A stretch of 64,000 bases of DNA, taken from NCBI GenBank assembly GCA_039720395.1, contig CM077826.1, forward strand, positions 15,867,962-15,931,961. Direction: 5' to 3'. Position 1 is the first letter of the stretch, and every line of letters begins with the position of its first letter. The notes under the pieces are model-generated. The model had not been told where the DNA came from. It was given only the letters and a program-made list of their open reading frames with translations, and made no database searches. Source of the DNA: Liquidambar formosana (lineage: Eukaryota; Streptophyta; Magnoliopsida; Saxifragales; Altingiaceae). This document shows positions 1 to 11,804 of this stretch, in pieces. The translations under genes were made by a program, and so were the position numbers.

Positions 1-844
1 CCATTGGAATTGTCTTGGGCTGTCCCAAATTTCTTGTTCCTATAAGAAAATTCAAATCAATGAATCAATTTCCAAAAATATCTTTCCTCATGGCATAAAT
101 TACACAATAAAGACAAAACAATATCCTTTGCCATTATCGGTAAAATCAAAATACAACACATATCAATGGGTGTAAGTGCATTAAATGTACTTTTCTTAAA
201 ATAAAATGAAAAGGTTGTGTTTTCAAAGGGAACTATTATGGGACGGGGAATATTTCACATGTACTTCAACCTTCTCTAGCTATAATGAAACTGTCAATCT
301 TTATTGAGAACTGTCAACAAAATGAAGCGAAAAAGAAGAAAGAAATAGATTTCGATTTCTGCAGTTCGTTTGAAACGCTTCATGAGATATGTTCTATGAG
401 AATGCCAAGCCAAATGACAAACAAAACCTGTTATAACATATCAAATGTTACAATGTCCTAATTACCAAAAGGAAGCACGCGGATTCGCAGCTTGTATACT
501 TTGGGTGGCTTGGCAACATACCTAACCCACGCCATTGGCCTCAGTTGTTGCAGAAGGATTTGGCCTGCTCCTGTGTTTTTCTGCTCCTGGTTAGTGGCTT
601 CCAGGTGAAACTTGCCAACTCCAAATCCTGGAAGGGTTTCATCATCACCAGACCTGAGAGCATTTGGTTGCATTTCGCTGGGATTCAGAACAAATGTTTC
701 CCAGAAAGACAAATAATTGGTAGCATTGTCTATAAATAATATGGTTTTCCCTCCCTAGACTGATCATTGCAAAATCTCATCTACATTGTTTTGGTCCAGA
801 ATCTGTTCATGGAAATGCAGCCATATGCAGCCTTGAATTATCAA
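1..844. other. 3' flank and probable 3' UTR of the UTP5-like gene
   Basis: This stretch lies downstream of the UTP5-like stop codon at 845-847. An 84-codon open frame at 458-712 on the minus strand shows no family I recognise and has no splice context, so I read it as UTR sequence. I see no other gene here. Confidence 0.5.
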
Positions 845-3163
845 TTAATCTGTCATGCCATCGCTTCCTTCAAAATCACTAACACCATCAGATGCTTCAA
901 TTTCTTGGTCATCTTCGTCAGTTTCCATGGCATCTTCAGATTCTTCTTCATCACTTTCATCCTTGTCCTCATATATAAATGGTGTTATTGTGTCATTCTC
1001 GTCTAACCCTTCATCAATAATCTGTTCAGAAAACTTCCATTAATAAACAATTCACACCTGCAGAAGTGCACATACTATAATTGATCACTGCACTTACCCC
1101 AGCGTAAAGGAAGTCTAGACAACTTGATAAGTTGAAGAGCGGATTGGAAAGTTGAAATTCTAGAATCGATGAGCTACATATACAATTAGAGAGTCCATTA
1201 GAAAAACAAAATGGTAGGCAGTAGGTGACATAACTCCTTTTAAATGCTATCAGAAAATTTTAATACAATAGTTTCAAAAGTAATTCGAAATAAGTTTACT
1301 AATTTCTTTTTTCCCATTTCCATGAGACATCCAAACACCACTTTTGTAAATGGAAAATAGAAAACCATGACAAAAAACAGACTAGCCTCTTGCAGGCAAC
1401 ATTAATTTAACAGAAATCAGTGTGTGTGGTCACAAACATGCACAAACTCAGCATGTTACAGGTTTTTTGTTCCATTATTACTAAAAAATTTCCCATAATT
1501 AAGTCACTAGTTCTGACCTGGTATAAAGAGTTGAGAGCAAGTAAAGAAGATTCCTGGGACATTATTCCACTCGCATGTTGGAGGAGTAAACTTCTTAGCC
1601 AAGGAAGGGCACATGCCAACACCGCACCTCTATAGTGAAAATGCAACATAAAAAATCATTAACCTCAATAATCTTGCATCAAAGTTTGAAATCTGAACAT
1701 TAAATATGTGCTCTTCAAACGCTGACGAGACAAAAAACCAGCATACAGAACTTTTTCGTTCCTATGAAATAATTAGTCGTGAATCATTTTAGTCATCAAT
1801 TAGTTTTTGACACAGGTTTTTTCAATGATTTTTGGTATTTTTTCACAAATATTAATGTCCATACTATTCCAATAAAAACACAAGACCAAAGTGAAAAGGA
1901 AAAACCGAAAAATTAACAATTTTAGCAACACCGATGGGGTTAAAAAGATTGATTAAATTCATGTATAACACATTACAATATACTTTTATTTTTCCAATAA
2001 ATGTATATTTATATACGCACACATAACCAATTAAACAACTTGAATTTTACCTTGACTGGATTATGGATATCAGGGTGTCTAAAAGCTTGAGGACATCAGA
2101 TGGATTTAATAGTGAGGTTGTATTTGCAATAACCTGAAAACAAAGAATATATCATGTCAAAAAGCACATAACAGTAACACCAGAACGATATAACCTAAGG
2201 GGGAAGAAAAACCTTCTCATCTTGGGTATATAAGCAATCTAGAAGAAGCACACGGTCATCAGCATGTAGTGCTTGCTTAAGCAGAACATGAACTGAGTCT
2301 GCACTTGGAGGCTTTGCATTTGCTTGAGAAGGGGATTCTTGTTTCTCATAGACTTCATCATTATCTAGTAAATTCAAACTTGCAAGTTTCTCGCCCATGG
2401 TTGGCTCATTCAAATCATCATTAACAAGGACTCCATCCAAAGCCTCTCCATGGCCTATATCAAACACCAGAACCAAATTAACCTTTAAAAGAATGCAAAA
2501 GTGCTCATTTTATTATTTATTTATCCAGGGCATAAAAATATACTGAAAGGTAACCAAAAAGAAGAGACAACTATCAGCAGAGAAATCTCAGAATCAACAG
2601 ATTGACATGTAATTGATATGGATTCAACATACTAACAATTTCAATTTGATATGTCAACTAAACCCTTTAGAGTTACCAATGTTTAGATAATCCTCACATG
2701 AAGAAGTGTAAGATATTGGTGGTAGAATAAACACCAGACATCTATGATTTCCCATCAAGGAATAGGTCCCACAATTCTTAAAATGTATTAACAAGTACTG
2801 CATACATTGACAGGCACCTTAAGTATTCCTATTCTATATAATAATAGATCCTCTTTGAGGATGATTTATTATCCTATAATCATGTGTGTGTATGCTATAC
2901 AAAAATCCCTTATGAAGGTGGAAATATAATTTCATTGGCACCATCAAGGTTTAATCAAAGATATTCTTTCTTTTGTAGATAAGTTTGAGTCATGGAAGTG
3001 TGTATTTATGTATATAGAGAAGCCAATGCATTAGCTGACTTCAGTGGCAAGCTTTTGTTCAAAATTGAATAGGTTGAGGGTTGTTTGTAGAGGAGTTGCC
3101 AAAAGAGGCCAAGGTTCATTTTGAAAAAGGTCAAGAGGGGTGTTGTACTCTTCATTAGTTGCA

Positions 3164-3214
<51 letters not shown>

Positions 3215-6200
3215 AGCCAAAAAAATAAAATACACCATCAGAAATCCCATATAAATCAAATGCTTGAAATTTGTATCTTCAGTATTCCAACACAATTTAT
3301 ATCTTGTTCTAAATCATACAATACAGTATCTTTTGTGCTGTTATGAAGTTAGAACTTATGTCAAAAATATCTTCCACTTTTATCATGTAATGTGAAAATT
3401 GAATTGTACAGAGTGTAATGTTTGGCTTTCTGTTTGGCTTTCTCTAGTTCTTATGCTTAACGCAACAAGCAATGTACATCTCCAAGTTGCACAAGATACA
3501 TGATTTGATTCTCAGTAAGTTCCCACTTCCCAGTAAGAACTAGATGCAGATGGGGGCTCAATAGAGATCTCTCCTAATTAGAAATTTAGTGACAAGAGTA
3601 AAATTATCTATGCAACTGCGCATACCAGTATCATCCAGATCTCTTGAACTTGCAAGATCTGGATCAGATGATGCTGCTCGTTTCTTATTTGCTTTTTTAT
3701 TTTTAATTGGTGGAACCGCTGCTTCTGCCTCCGAATTGCACCGATCAGTGACAAAATTTTCTGCAATTATACTACAAAACCATTAGAAGAAACACTTGAA
3801 CAAAGGACATCATGTATATTAGATAAGCATCACATAAAGGAATCAACTTTGGCTTTCATCACATTGATTCATGTAGGAGGAAATTGATCATCTTAGATCC
3901 TAACTGGTGTTAGGAGTTTTTTTTTTTTGATGAAGTAAAATATATTATAAACAAAAGCGCAAAAGCGCAAATACAAAATTCAAAAACCAGTCCCTGTACA
4001 CTAGTGGTATACAGATAAGCTAAAGGGCTAGGCTATCCAAAAAAGCTAAACGAGGCAAACGCGAACAAAAACTAGACGTATCGCCCCAAGCAAAAAGAAG
4101 ATCAGCAATATGAGATTCTAAATCTAACACTGTGTTCTCTCTAATCGTTAAAAGTTCTATTGTTACGTTCTGACCAAACAACCCAGAAGATGGCATGGGG
4201 AACAATTTTCCACACCCTTAATGCCTCTTTCTTGCTGCTCCTGCTGCTCTACAAATTCACGACAGCAATAATATCCTTTGGCATAACCCTACTGCATTCC
4301 GAATAGATGCAAATAATACATCCATAACTTGTAGGTGACATCACAATGAATTAACAGATGTTCCACTGTCTCCCTCTTCAATTTACATAACTCACACCTG
4401 TTAGCTAAATGATAACCTCTCCTCTGGAGGTTATCCAATGTGAGACATTTCCCCCAACATGCTAATCAAGTGAAAAAACAGACTTTGGAAGGGTCATATG
4501 CCACCCAAATTTTAGAGGCAGGGAACCTAGCTCCCTCTCTCACCACCAATGAACGATAAAAAGATTTCACTGAGAATACCCCCTTACTACCACCCCTCCA
4601 CTGGTGTTAGGAGTTAAAAGGTCCAAACTAATAAATTCTAAGACACAAAGGAACATGACAGAAATTGGTTAGCCTTGTGAACTTCATAATAAAAGCAATT
4701 GAAACAGAGTAGTTGACTATTCTTCAGGTTATAAACCTTGTATGATAAACCGTGCTTTCATACATGCTCCGTAATGCATCAATTTTACGAAAACGCAATC
4801 CAACATGAAAATCTAAAGAAAACTTATCAGTCAACTAGCAACTTGAGGCATAAAAATTAAAGAAAGAAGGGGGAAAAAAAAGAGGATATCTCAATACCAT
4901 TTCCACAACCAAATGAACAACGACTAATTTCTTCTGTAAGTACAAGCTTTACATTTCTTCATGCAGGGTTTTATGATGCAAAGTTTATTTCCTTTTTTCT
5001 AATATAATAGGATGCTGTGATGGAATGATGAAATAACTAGTCTTTACACATGAACTTCAAGAGGAGATTCCAAAAGAGAATACCATGAAAATACATTCCG
5101 AAAAATAAAGAACTCATATGTTCAGTAAGGTGATAGAAAAGAAAGGACTCATATTTTCAGTAAGGTCATAAAAACCTGAAGCAAAAAGGTAATTATGTGG
5201 ATGAAACTAAGTTTCTTATTTTTAACCCACCAGTGAGGAAACAAAGAAAAAAAGGAGTTTCGTGTCACACCTTCTCCTCCGAGAACCCCATTTTCTCTAA
5301 CTGTTTCAGGGATTGTTCTCACAGTCTCATCTGCAGCAGTTATGACGATGTTCTCCCCCGGGTTACTAATATCCAAAAAATTAAACTGTGGAGAATCTAC
5401 TGAACCATAAGTGATAAGGACTGTCACCCGTCCATCCGTTTCTAGAGCATGGATTCTGGCAGCAATAATAGCTGTGCGACTCTTCTTCGGACTTCCACCC
5501 TTTCGCCGATCTGTTTCATCTTTGTTACCTTTTACTGTGACCTTAGTAGGATTAACCTCATCTTGCATGACGGTATTCAAATTCCACACATAAGCTATAC
5601 CTGACTCTGAAACTGCAAGGACAACTAAACTACCTTCTTCATTACAACCATTCTTGCATTCGAATACTAATGGAGGATGTCTCATGGAAAGAACAGGGCC
5701 CCTACTGACAGTTCCAGCACTCAAATCACACTTCCACACTTGAAGACCTTTCTCACCAAACCCTGACGTAACAATGGCCTTGGCATCATCAGACACAGAA
5801 ATATACTGCACAGAACCCTGCAGTAACAAAGGATTCAAACTATCAACACATTAAGCATTAAAGAAAACTGTCAAAAAATGTGGAACAGTTTTGGTAACTT
5901 ACTAAATCAAGAGAGACCTTCAGAATCTCTTTCCCATTTTCCAGGCTTAACAACTGCAACTTAGAACTTGCCATAGCTAAGATTTTCTCATCTGACACAA
6001 AAGAGGAGAGATTATGTGTCAAACAAGAGACACAGGGTTAATCTCGCACAAGAGCTAAAAAGACTAAATTGCTCACCACCAGAAAAAGCTAAAGAAGATA
6101 TGGGCCTCTTAGAAGCTTTGAACTCTCTTATAATTTCTCCAGTTTCTGAATTTATCTCAGATGCCATTCTGTTAGTCCCAACAACATAAAGACTATGGCC

Positions 6201-8426
6201 TTTATTTGCAAAAGAGAGACCTGCAATCCCACTGTATAAAGAAAGAACACTATTACTTGTCTTGGTGTTTATAATACGTTCATTCTCCCTGATACAGTGA
6301 TACCACATACACCAAGCCAGACATGGATGCTCATTCGCAACAAGTAGAAGTAAATCAGTACGCATGTGATGATATGGTTTACAGTCACTAATTGAACTTT
6401 AAGTTCATCTTCCATTAATATTTCATTATTTCTTCAGTCAAACTCACATCACTGGACAACCTTAAAACTTTATACAACAGTTATTTAATATTTTAATATT
6501 ATTATTCTATTTTATTTTATTTTTTGCGTGGAAGGGCCATTCAGTATTTCATCATGACTATCCAAATAAATGTAGTAAATAAAATAAAAAAGAATCTAGA
6601 CGATTCAGAATGGTCATTGGTTAATCTGGGACATCTTTGACATAAATGAAGAGTAGGCTTTTGTCCTCCCACATCTAGAATCCATTTACATATATGCAGT
6701 TTTTCGTTTTCCACCCAGCCTATCTAACAAGTAACAACTACCTTTAAATTCCACAGACATTTAAAGAATGAACGTGATTATGCTATAAATAATACATATG
6801 GGTTGTGGGGTCTTCTATGGGCCCGGGGTTTGTCCAAAGGGCTTCCTCGTTATCAAAAAAAAAAAAAAAAAATTGGCATACCCAGGATAGCATCCAGAAG
6901 ATTTCCACTTCATCTCACCAGTGAAAACATTGACAGCCAAGATATCCCCATCATCTGTGCTGAGAGCTAATAAGCAAGTACCACGTGCCTTTTTACGCTA
7001 AAAATTAAAAATAGAAACAGTCCTCATATCACAAATCCAATAAACATAAAATTTTATTCTAAGCACCCTAGAAATGGAGATTTAACAATCTAAAAGGCTT
7101 TCATGGACAGTCTAGGACTACCTTCTTCCTGATCAAACTGCATGTCATGCAAGAATAATTAACATCAGGGTTGTCATCTGACTGCTTCCACTCTGCCAAT
7201 AAACTTCCATTACTCGTGCTCCAGATCTGCAACTTATAACATAAGTCTTCTTCCGTATTAGGAAATAAATGTGCATGCATAGTTGCATACACACATACTA
7301 ACCAATAAATTTAGTTACTTATCAAAACAATATCCTCATCATGGACTACTAATAGCAAATACAGTTCATAGGACTATAGGAGCAAGGAAAGAAAGAAAAC
7401 CAAAGCAAGAAACCAGATATGAGATTTACATAAAACTCTGAGAAACCATGACCCATTAACTCCTTGACCTAATTTCACTTCCAAAGAAACCAAACTTGTT
7501 TAACAAGAACTAGACAATTAAATCAATTCTCAAATGATTAGAGTACCAAGAAGTTGTAATCTCAAATAAGTTTCAAATCTCCCATAAATTTCAATTGCAA
7601 TTGAACCAGGGGAAAATGAAATGTTAATTTCATCTAATGACTACTTCGAATGAATTTATATAGTAAAAGAGCAATTAGAGCCTTATACAGCTCCAAAATG
7701 CCAATCCCAATATCTAGAATTTATAGAATTTTAAAAGACAAGATATATTTCGCGTGACTTTCTTTTTTCAAATCTCAATTTTCATAAAATTTTAGCGCTT
7801 CCTCATTCTCTCAATTAACAAGGTCAACTTGAAAATCTTATCAAATTCTAGAACCAACCTTATGTGCCATAAATATTTCTTTTCTTCCTTATTACTTATT
7901 CTAATTTATAATGCCTCATAAATTAGGTGACGAATTATACAGATTCCTATGTAATCGTATGTGTTCCATTATTTTAAATATTAAAAATAAAAAATAAAAA
8001 TAAAAAATTAAGCTATTTAAGCCCACAATTACATAAATTTTCAGAAGGTCTTCTGTGCATTGCATGGGTTTACCACTAGAAATATAAAGCAGTATTGGTG
8101 ATTTTCTAAAAACACAAAAGAACAAGTGCAGTAATCTCACAAAACCTATGCCACAATGTATTTAGGTCAGTCTATGTCAGAGACTTTTTCATAGCATTAT
8201 AAATATTATTTGTAATTAGGAGTATTATATAGTTTGACATAACTCAGCAGAACTAATAATTTTCTCAAGAGAGAACTTAATTGCTCTTTCATTCCATCTA
8301 AATCTCTTTCTCCTCTTTCATCTTCTTCTTCTTCATTAGCTATTAGTCAATAAAACCTAAACCAACAGTCTTTTGTATGTTACATGGCATCATGGTTTTA
8401 AAATACAGTGGTAATTAACAGATTGT

Positions 8427-8465
<39 letters not shown>

Positions 8466-9400
8466 TAGGGTAGCCAAGTTGTATTGAAGCTAAATTCAAT
8501 GGTAAATTTAAACCTTGGGTCACTAAATCAGAAACTTAAGTAAAAATTTGAAAATTGAAAATAAAATCAATTTTCCTTCACAGTTTTCTTAACTAATTCA
8601 GCTAGAAATTGGACCAAAAATTAGGAACTATTGGTCACTCGGGGAATCAAACCTGGGTACTTGAAAATTTTAGGAAAGCTCAGACTAGTCTGAATTTGCT
8701 GAATACTGAACTAGTTACAATTTGAGCAGTTAAAGCAGACTACTAATAAATATATAATAAAGCAAAAATGACGCATAATTAGCAATCTCCAAACAAGCTT
8801 AGCAGTAATACTCAAAGTTGGCAGCTAAAGCAGAAAACTCCAAAACGCCCTAACCCTAATATTAACCAACTGTTGAGAAAAAAAAGAAAACAAAAAGAAA
8901 ACAAATAGACAGACACAAATGATACAAAAAAACACATTGAAATCATCCCAAATGCTACGTAAAACAAGACAAAGCCAAGCAATTCGCATTTGACACCCAA
9001 AACGCACTTTACAGAAGCCCTCGAGTTCCAAACTGAGACCTACTCCGATTCAGTTTAAAAAAAACATATTTGCAAAACAACGGATGAAAGTAAAATGCTC
9101 CATTCGCAACATAGAGCTACCCATGCCGATAAATTTATCAGAAATCAAAGGCTTTTGAGACAAACCACACCAGCTTTTATCCAACATCGAGAAAATTTCA
9201 AACATATTGGAAAAAATCAGGTCAAGTATTAATACATATATGGGCTAATATATATATATAGAGACAGAGACAGAGACAGAGACAGAGAGCCACAGAGAGA
9301 GAGAGCATACTTTGACGAGTCCGTTGGGGGATAAAATGGCGAGGTAGTCACCATCAGGAGTAAACGACGTTTTGAGGGATTTCAATTTCTCCCTCGCCAT
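845..9400 (-). CDS. UTP5: UTP5/WDR43-like WD40 protein with Utp12 domain (12 coding exons, one frameshift)
   Basis: Nucleolar WD40 protein of the t-UTP (UTPA) part of the SSU processome, needed for pre-rRNA transcription and 18S processing (family knowledge). Coding exons from the start: 9400-9311, 7226-7122, 6997-6882, 6231-6077, 5991-5903, 5817-5271, 3760-3626, 2454-2213, 2133-2051, 1629-1518, 1173-1098, 1021-845. All junctions are GT-AG and phase-consistent up to exon 10. The protein opens MAREKLKSLKTSFTPDGDYL, has N-terminal beta-propeller repeats, a basic linker (DRRKGGSPKKSR), a Utp12 domain in exons 8-11 (LKQALHADDRVLLLDCL, then ALPWLRSLLLQHASG) and a 58-residue acidic tail ending SDGMTD. 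About 641 residues if the tail is included, close to the Arabidopsis homologue At5g11240 (about 615 from memory). Exon 11 carries one base too many (see finding), so the annotated frame may end early. The N-terminal start is the first ATG of the conserved opening. The orthologue assignment is firm; splice sites are inferred. Confidence 0.88.
3168..3211. repeat. (TA)n microsatellite
   Basis: An uninterrupted run of about 22 TA units within the intron between exons 7 and 8 of the UTP5-like gene. A shorter (TA)n tract occurs in intron 1 at 8432-8457. Confidence 0.95.
3903..4615 (-). mobile_element. 5'-truncated LINE with zf-RVT domain and 16-bp target duplication
   Basis: A non-LTR retrotransposon fragment inserted in minus orientation in the UTP5-like intron between exons 6 and 7. 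Its poly(A) tail appears as a poly(T) run right after 3918. Translation of the minus strand near 4440-4290 gives a zinc-binding reverse-transcriptase tail (LDNLQRRGYHLANRCELCK, then ETVEHLLIHCDVTYKLW), followed by a stop and shifted frames. The copy is therefore dead and keeps only the end of ORF2 and the 3' UTR. It is bounded by an exact 16-bp direct repeat (actggtgttaggagtt) at 3903-3918 and 4600-4615, the mark of target-primed reverse transcription. Length between repeats is about 680 bp against several kb for a full element. Confidence 0.92.
6800..6874 (+). mobile_element. possible SINE 3' end with poly(A) tail
   Basis: A G-rich segment containing gtccaaagggc is followed by an 18-base poly(A) run, inside the intron between exons 3 and 4 of the UTP5-like gene. 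The gtccaaagggc string also occurs near the 3' end of the intact SINE at 59522-59740, which suggests a 5'-truncated relative. No target duplication was found. Confidence 0.35.
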
Positions 9401-10539
9401 TGACAGAGCTTTTTTGGAGAGAGAAAGTAGAATGAGAGGAGAGAGAAGAATAAGAAGAGCTGCGGAGGGAGAGAAAAGAGACACTGTCCCAAGGGTTTTG
9501 GGTTTAAATGTTTCAATCGTTTTGAGTGAAATATCTAGAAAGCCCTTTACAGAATAAAATGTCTAGTGGAGCACATTTTAGTAACTTTACCTATTACATG
9601 TTCCTCAAGCTGCTCTCTAATAATAACTTCTCCTTGTGCCCACCCGCGCTGTCAAAACGCTCTCACTAGTCACTCCTCAAGGTCTCTGATTTCAGAAGGC
9701 AGAGGTATATCCTTCAACCTAAACCCGACCTTTTGCAATTCTAGACTTTTTTTCTTTTCTTTTTTTTTTTTTGGGGGGCGGGGGGAGGTGTGATGATGAT
9801 GGATGTGTTGATTTGCCTCTTGAGGAAAAAAGTGTTATGCATTGATGTTTATGCGATTATTAACCGATTCGAAGTAAACTGTAACCTTATAGCTGGTATT
9901 CTATACTATAAAGTAGATTATTGCTCTCGTAAAGCTTGCTTTACTTATGGACCGGCGGTTCATAAGATTTACACATTTTTCAGTTTAATTTTTTCACTCC
10001 TTTTTACGACCAGTCTAGGTTATCTTAGGTGTTAACTGATGCAAAGTGAGCAATGACAGATCCTTATCTAGAGGATTACTCAAATTGAAGGTCATACCCC
10101 TATTGACAAAATAATAATAATAATAAAATAATTAATAATTAACAATAATAGTAAAGTGTACATATGGGTGTATATTGAGTACATCAGTGTGGTGTGAAGA
10201 ATGTTAAAAAAGACACCATAACTAGGTTTTGAGTGATGAAAATTTCTGGCCCATTGTTTTAAAATTCCATATGATTAGTTGCAGCTAGGTGGCTGAATTT
10301 GGATTTGGAAAAGCACCCAAATGGGATCACAAACTTTGGCTAAATGATTTGACCCCACTATTGGATGTTCAGCCAAAATTTGGAAAGGCACGCTGAGAAT
10401 TTGGGAAAACCAGACAAATTATTTCTTTACTAATTTCAGAAGTAAATAAATCAGAAATTTGGTGAAACTCAGCTTAGTTGCTCTCTTGAATTTGTTTAAA
10501 TTTGGTAAAATAACTTGAATTTGTTTAAATTATTGTGTT

Positions 10540-10722
10540 TCACTAGGTGGAGACTCACTCATAAAACCTAAACGCACGGAGAGAACTAGTGTAGCAGTCC
10601 ATCGTCACGGTCCCCTACTTAAATCTTAGGCTGTCCTAGTAGGGAATCGAATCCAAGACCAGTACATCTAACCCTTACAATTACGAGTTCGCCTTTACCA
10701 ACTGAACTACCCAAGAGTGAGT
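10540..10722 (-). mobile_element. tRNA-derived SINE, minus orientation (same family as 59522-59740)
   Basis: Read on the minus strand this begins near cttgggtagttcagttggta (box A-like, a tRNA head), continues through ggattcgattccctactagg (box B-like GGTTCRANTCC) and then shares blocks such as aagatttaagt, ctgc.cactagt and tttaggtt with the SINE at 59522. The order and spacing of blocks match along about 170 bp. The tail end is diverged and no target duplication could be identified, so this is an older copy. Confidence 0.75.
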
Positions 10723-10779
10723 TTGTATTTGGTCTTTATGTTCATTTTAATGTTGAAGGGACATTGATTAAGGGGAAAT

Positions 10780-11051
10780 CTTGCAGGGGCAATGTTGGTC
10801 AGTGTTCATTTTTGTCTTGGTAGATAAAATTCTTTTTGGTGAGACCTTCACTTTGAAAGATTTTAGGGGGACTTATTCAGAACTCCGGAAGCATGCAAGG
10901 TCTAAGCACCCCTTTGTCCGCCCATCAGAGATGGACACCATCACGCCAGCTCTATTGGAAAAGGTTTGAGGAAGAAAGGGAATTCGAGGACCTCCTTAGC
11001 TTAGTACAACAAATGTTTGAAAACGAGGACGACATTTTTTATGCGGAGTAG
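10780..11051 (+). pseudogene. DUF1644 zinc-finger-like protein fragment, frameshifted
   Basis: The frame at 10781-10969 reads DFRGTYSELRKHARSKHP then FVRPSEMD, which matches the hallmark G-T-Y-x-E-L-R-K-H-A-R-x-x-H-P segment of plant DUF1644 proteins. After a frame change near 10950, another frame continues the family pattern (YWKRFEEEREFEDLLSLVQ) and ends with an acidic tail and a stop at 11049-11051. The upstream cysteine-rich half of the family is absent. I read this as a decayed 3' fragment of a DUF1644 gene. It could be the last exon of a diverged gene, but the frameshift and missing domain argue against function. The DUF1644 call is by remembered family pattern. Confidence 0.65.
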
Positions 11052-11612
11052 AATGACCAAGTTCATGGCCTTGCTTTGGGATTTGAACCGGCTGTCAGGT
11101 AGTTGAATAGCTGGAGGATAGTTGCTTAACAGTTGTTTTCAGCAAGATTGGTATGGGTAAGTTACAATATGGAGATTGGTCCTGCTTTTGGCTGGAGCAG
11201 AGCAACAATTTGTCATGGCATAGTATGCCAGGTTTCTGGCCAACCACTAGCAGAATCAAAGTTGGACACCACATCACGAGTCATTTCTATGGCTTTATTA
11301 GTGACAATGTTTCTGTAGTTGCAAATCATATCTACAGAGTAATGGTCTTTATTTATTTATTCATTTTAGAGGTTAATTCCTGGTTAATTGGAGAAAACAA
11401 AGAACAATATGATATGTTTGGTGGTTATAAATTATTCAAGAATAATACCATGAGTTTCGAATTGTTTTGTTTTTTCCCCCTCTAGTCTTGCCTTGAACGT
11501 TTAATTTGAAGTAATATTGCCATGGTATTTTCTTTTGTTATGTGGCTATTCGTCCATGATTTCATGATGCGAAAGATGGTGAAATTGTGGTGTGCTCTAG
11601 AGTTGAAGCGTC

Positions 11613-11804
11613 TTAGTGCCTGTTTGGATGAGATTCTGGGAGGCCCAAAATCTCTTTTGATGGCTCATAATCACATTTAAGAGTGTTTGGATAAAAAATG
11701 ATAAAAGTGATTGTAAGCCCAAAAGAGATTTTGAGGCCAATTTGTTCAAGCTGCCTCCCCCTGATTCTGATTCAGCTTCTGATTCTATCCCAAACAGGCA
11801 CTTA
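11613..11804. mobile_element. Tourist/PIF-Harbinger-like MITE, 186 bp
   Basis: Inverted termini gtgcctgtttgg (11616-11627) and ccaaacaggcac (11790-11801) are exact complements. They are flanked by the 3-bp target duplication TTA at 11613-11615 and 11802-11804. TWA duplications and tgtttgg-containing termini are typical of Tourist-like MITEs. There is no coding capacity. Confidence 0.85.

Noticed and set aside
458..712. 84-codon minus-strand open frame downstream of the UTP5-like stop
   Set aside because: No recognised domain, no splice link to the gene and located where a 3' UTR is expected.
8640..8730. Box B-like aggtttgattccc on the minus strand in UTP5 intron 1, suggesting another SINE
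   Set aside because: No convincing box A, tail or target duplication.
11153..11485. 110-codon plus-strand open frame near the DUF1644 relic
   Set aside because: No family resemblance, low-complexity C-terminal part and no start or splice context.
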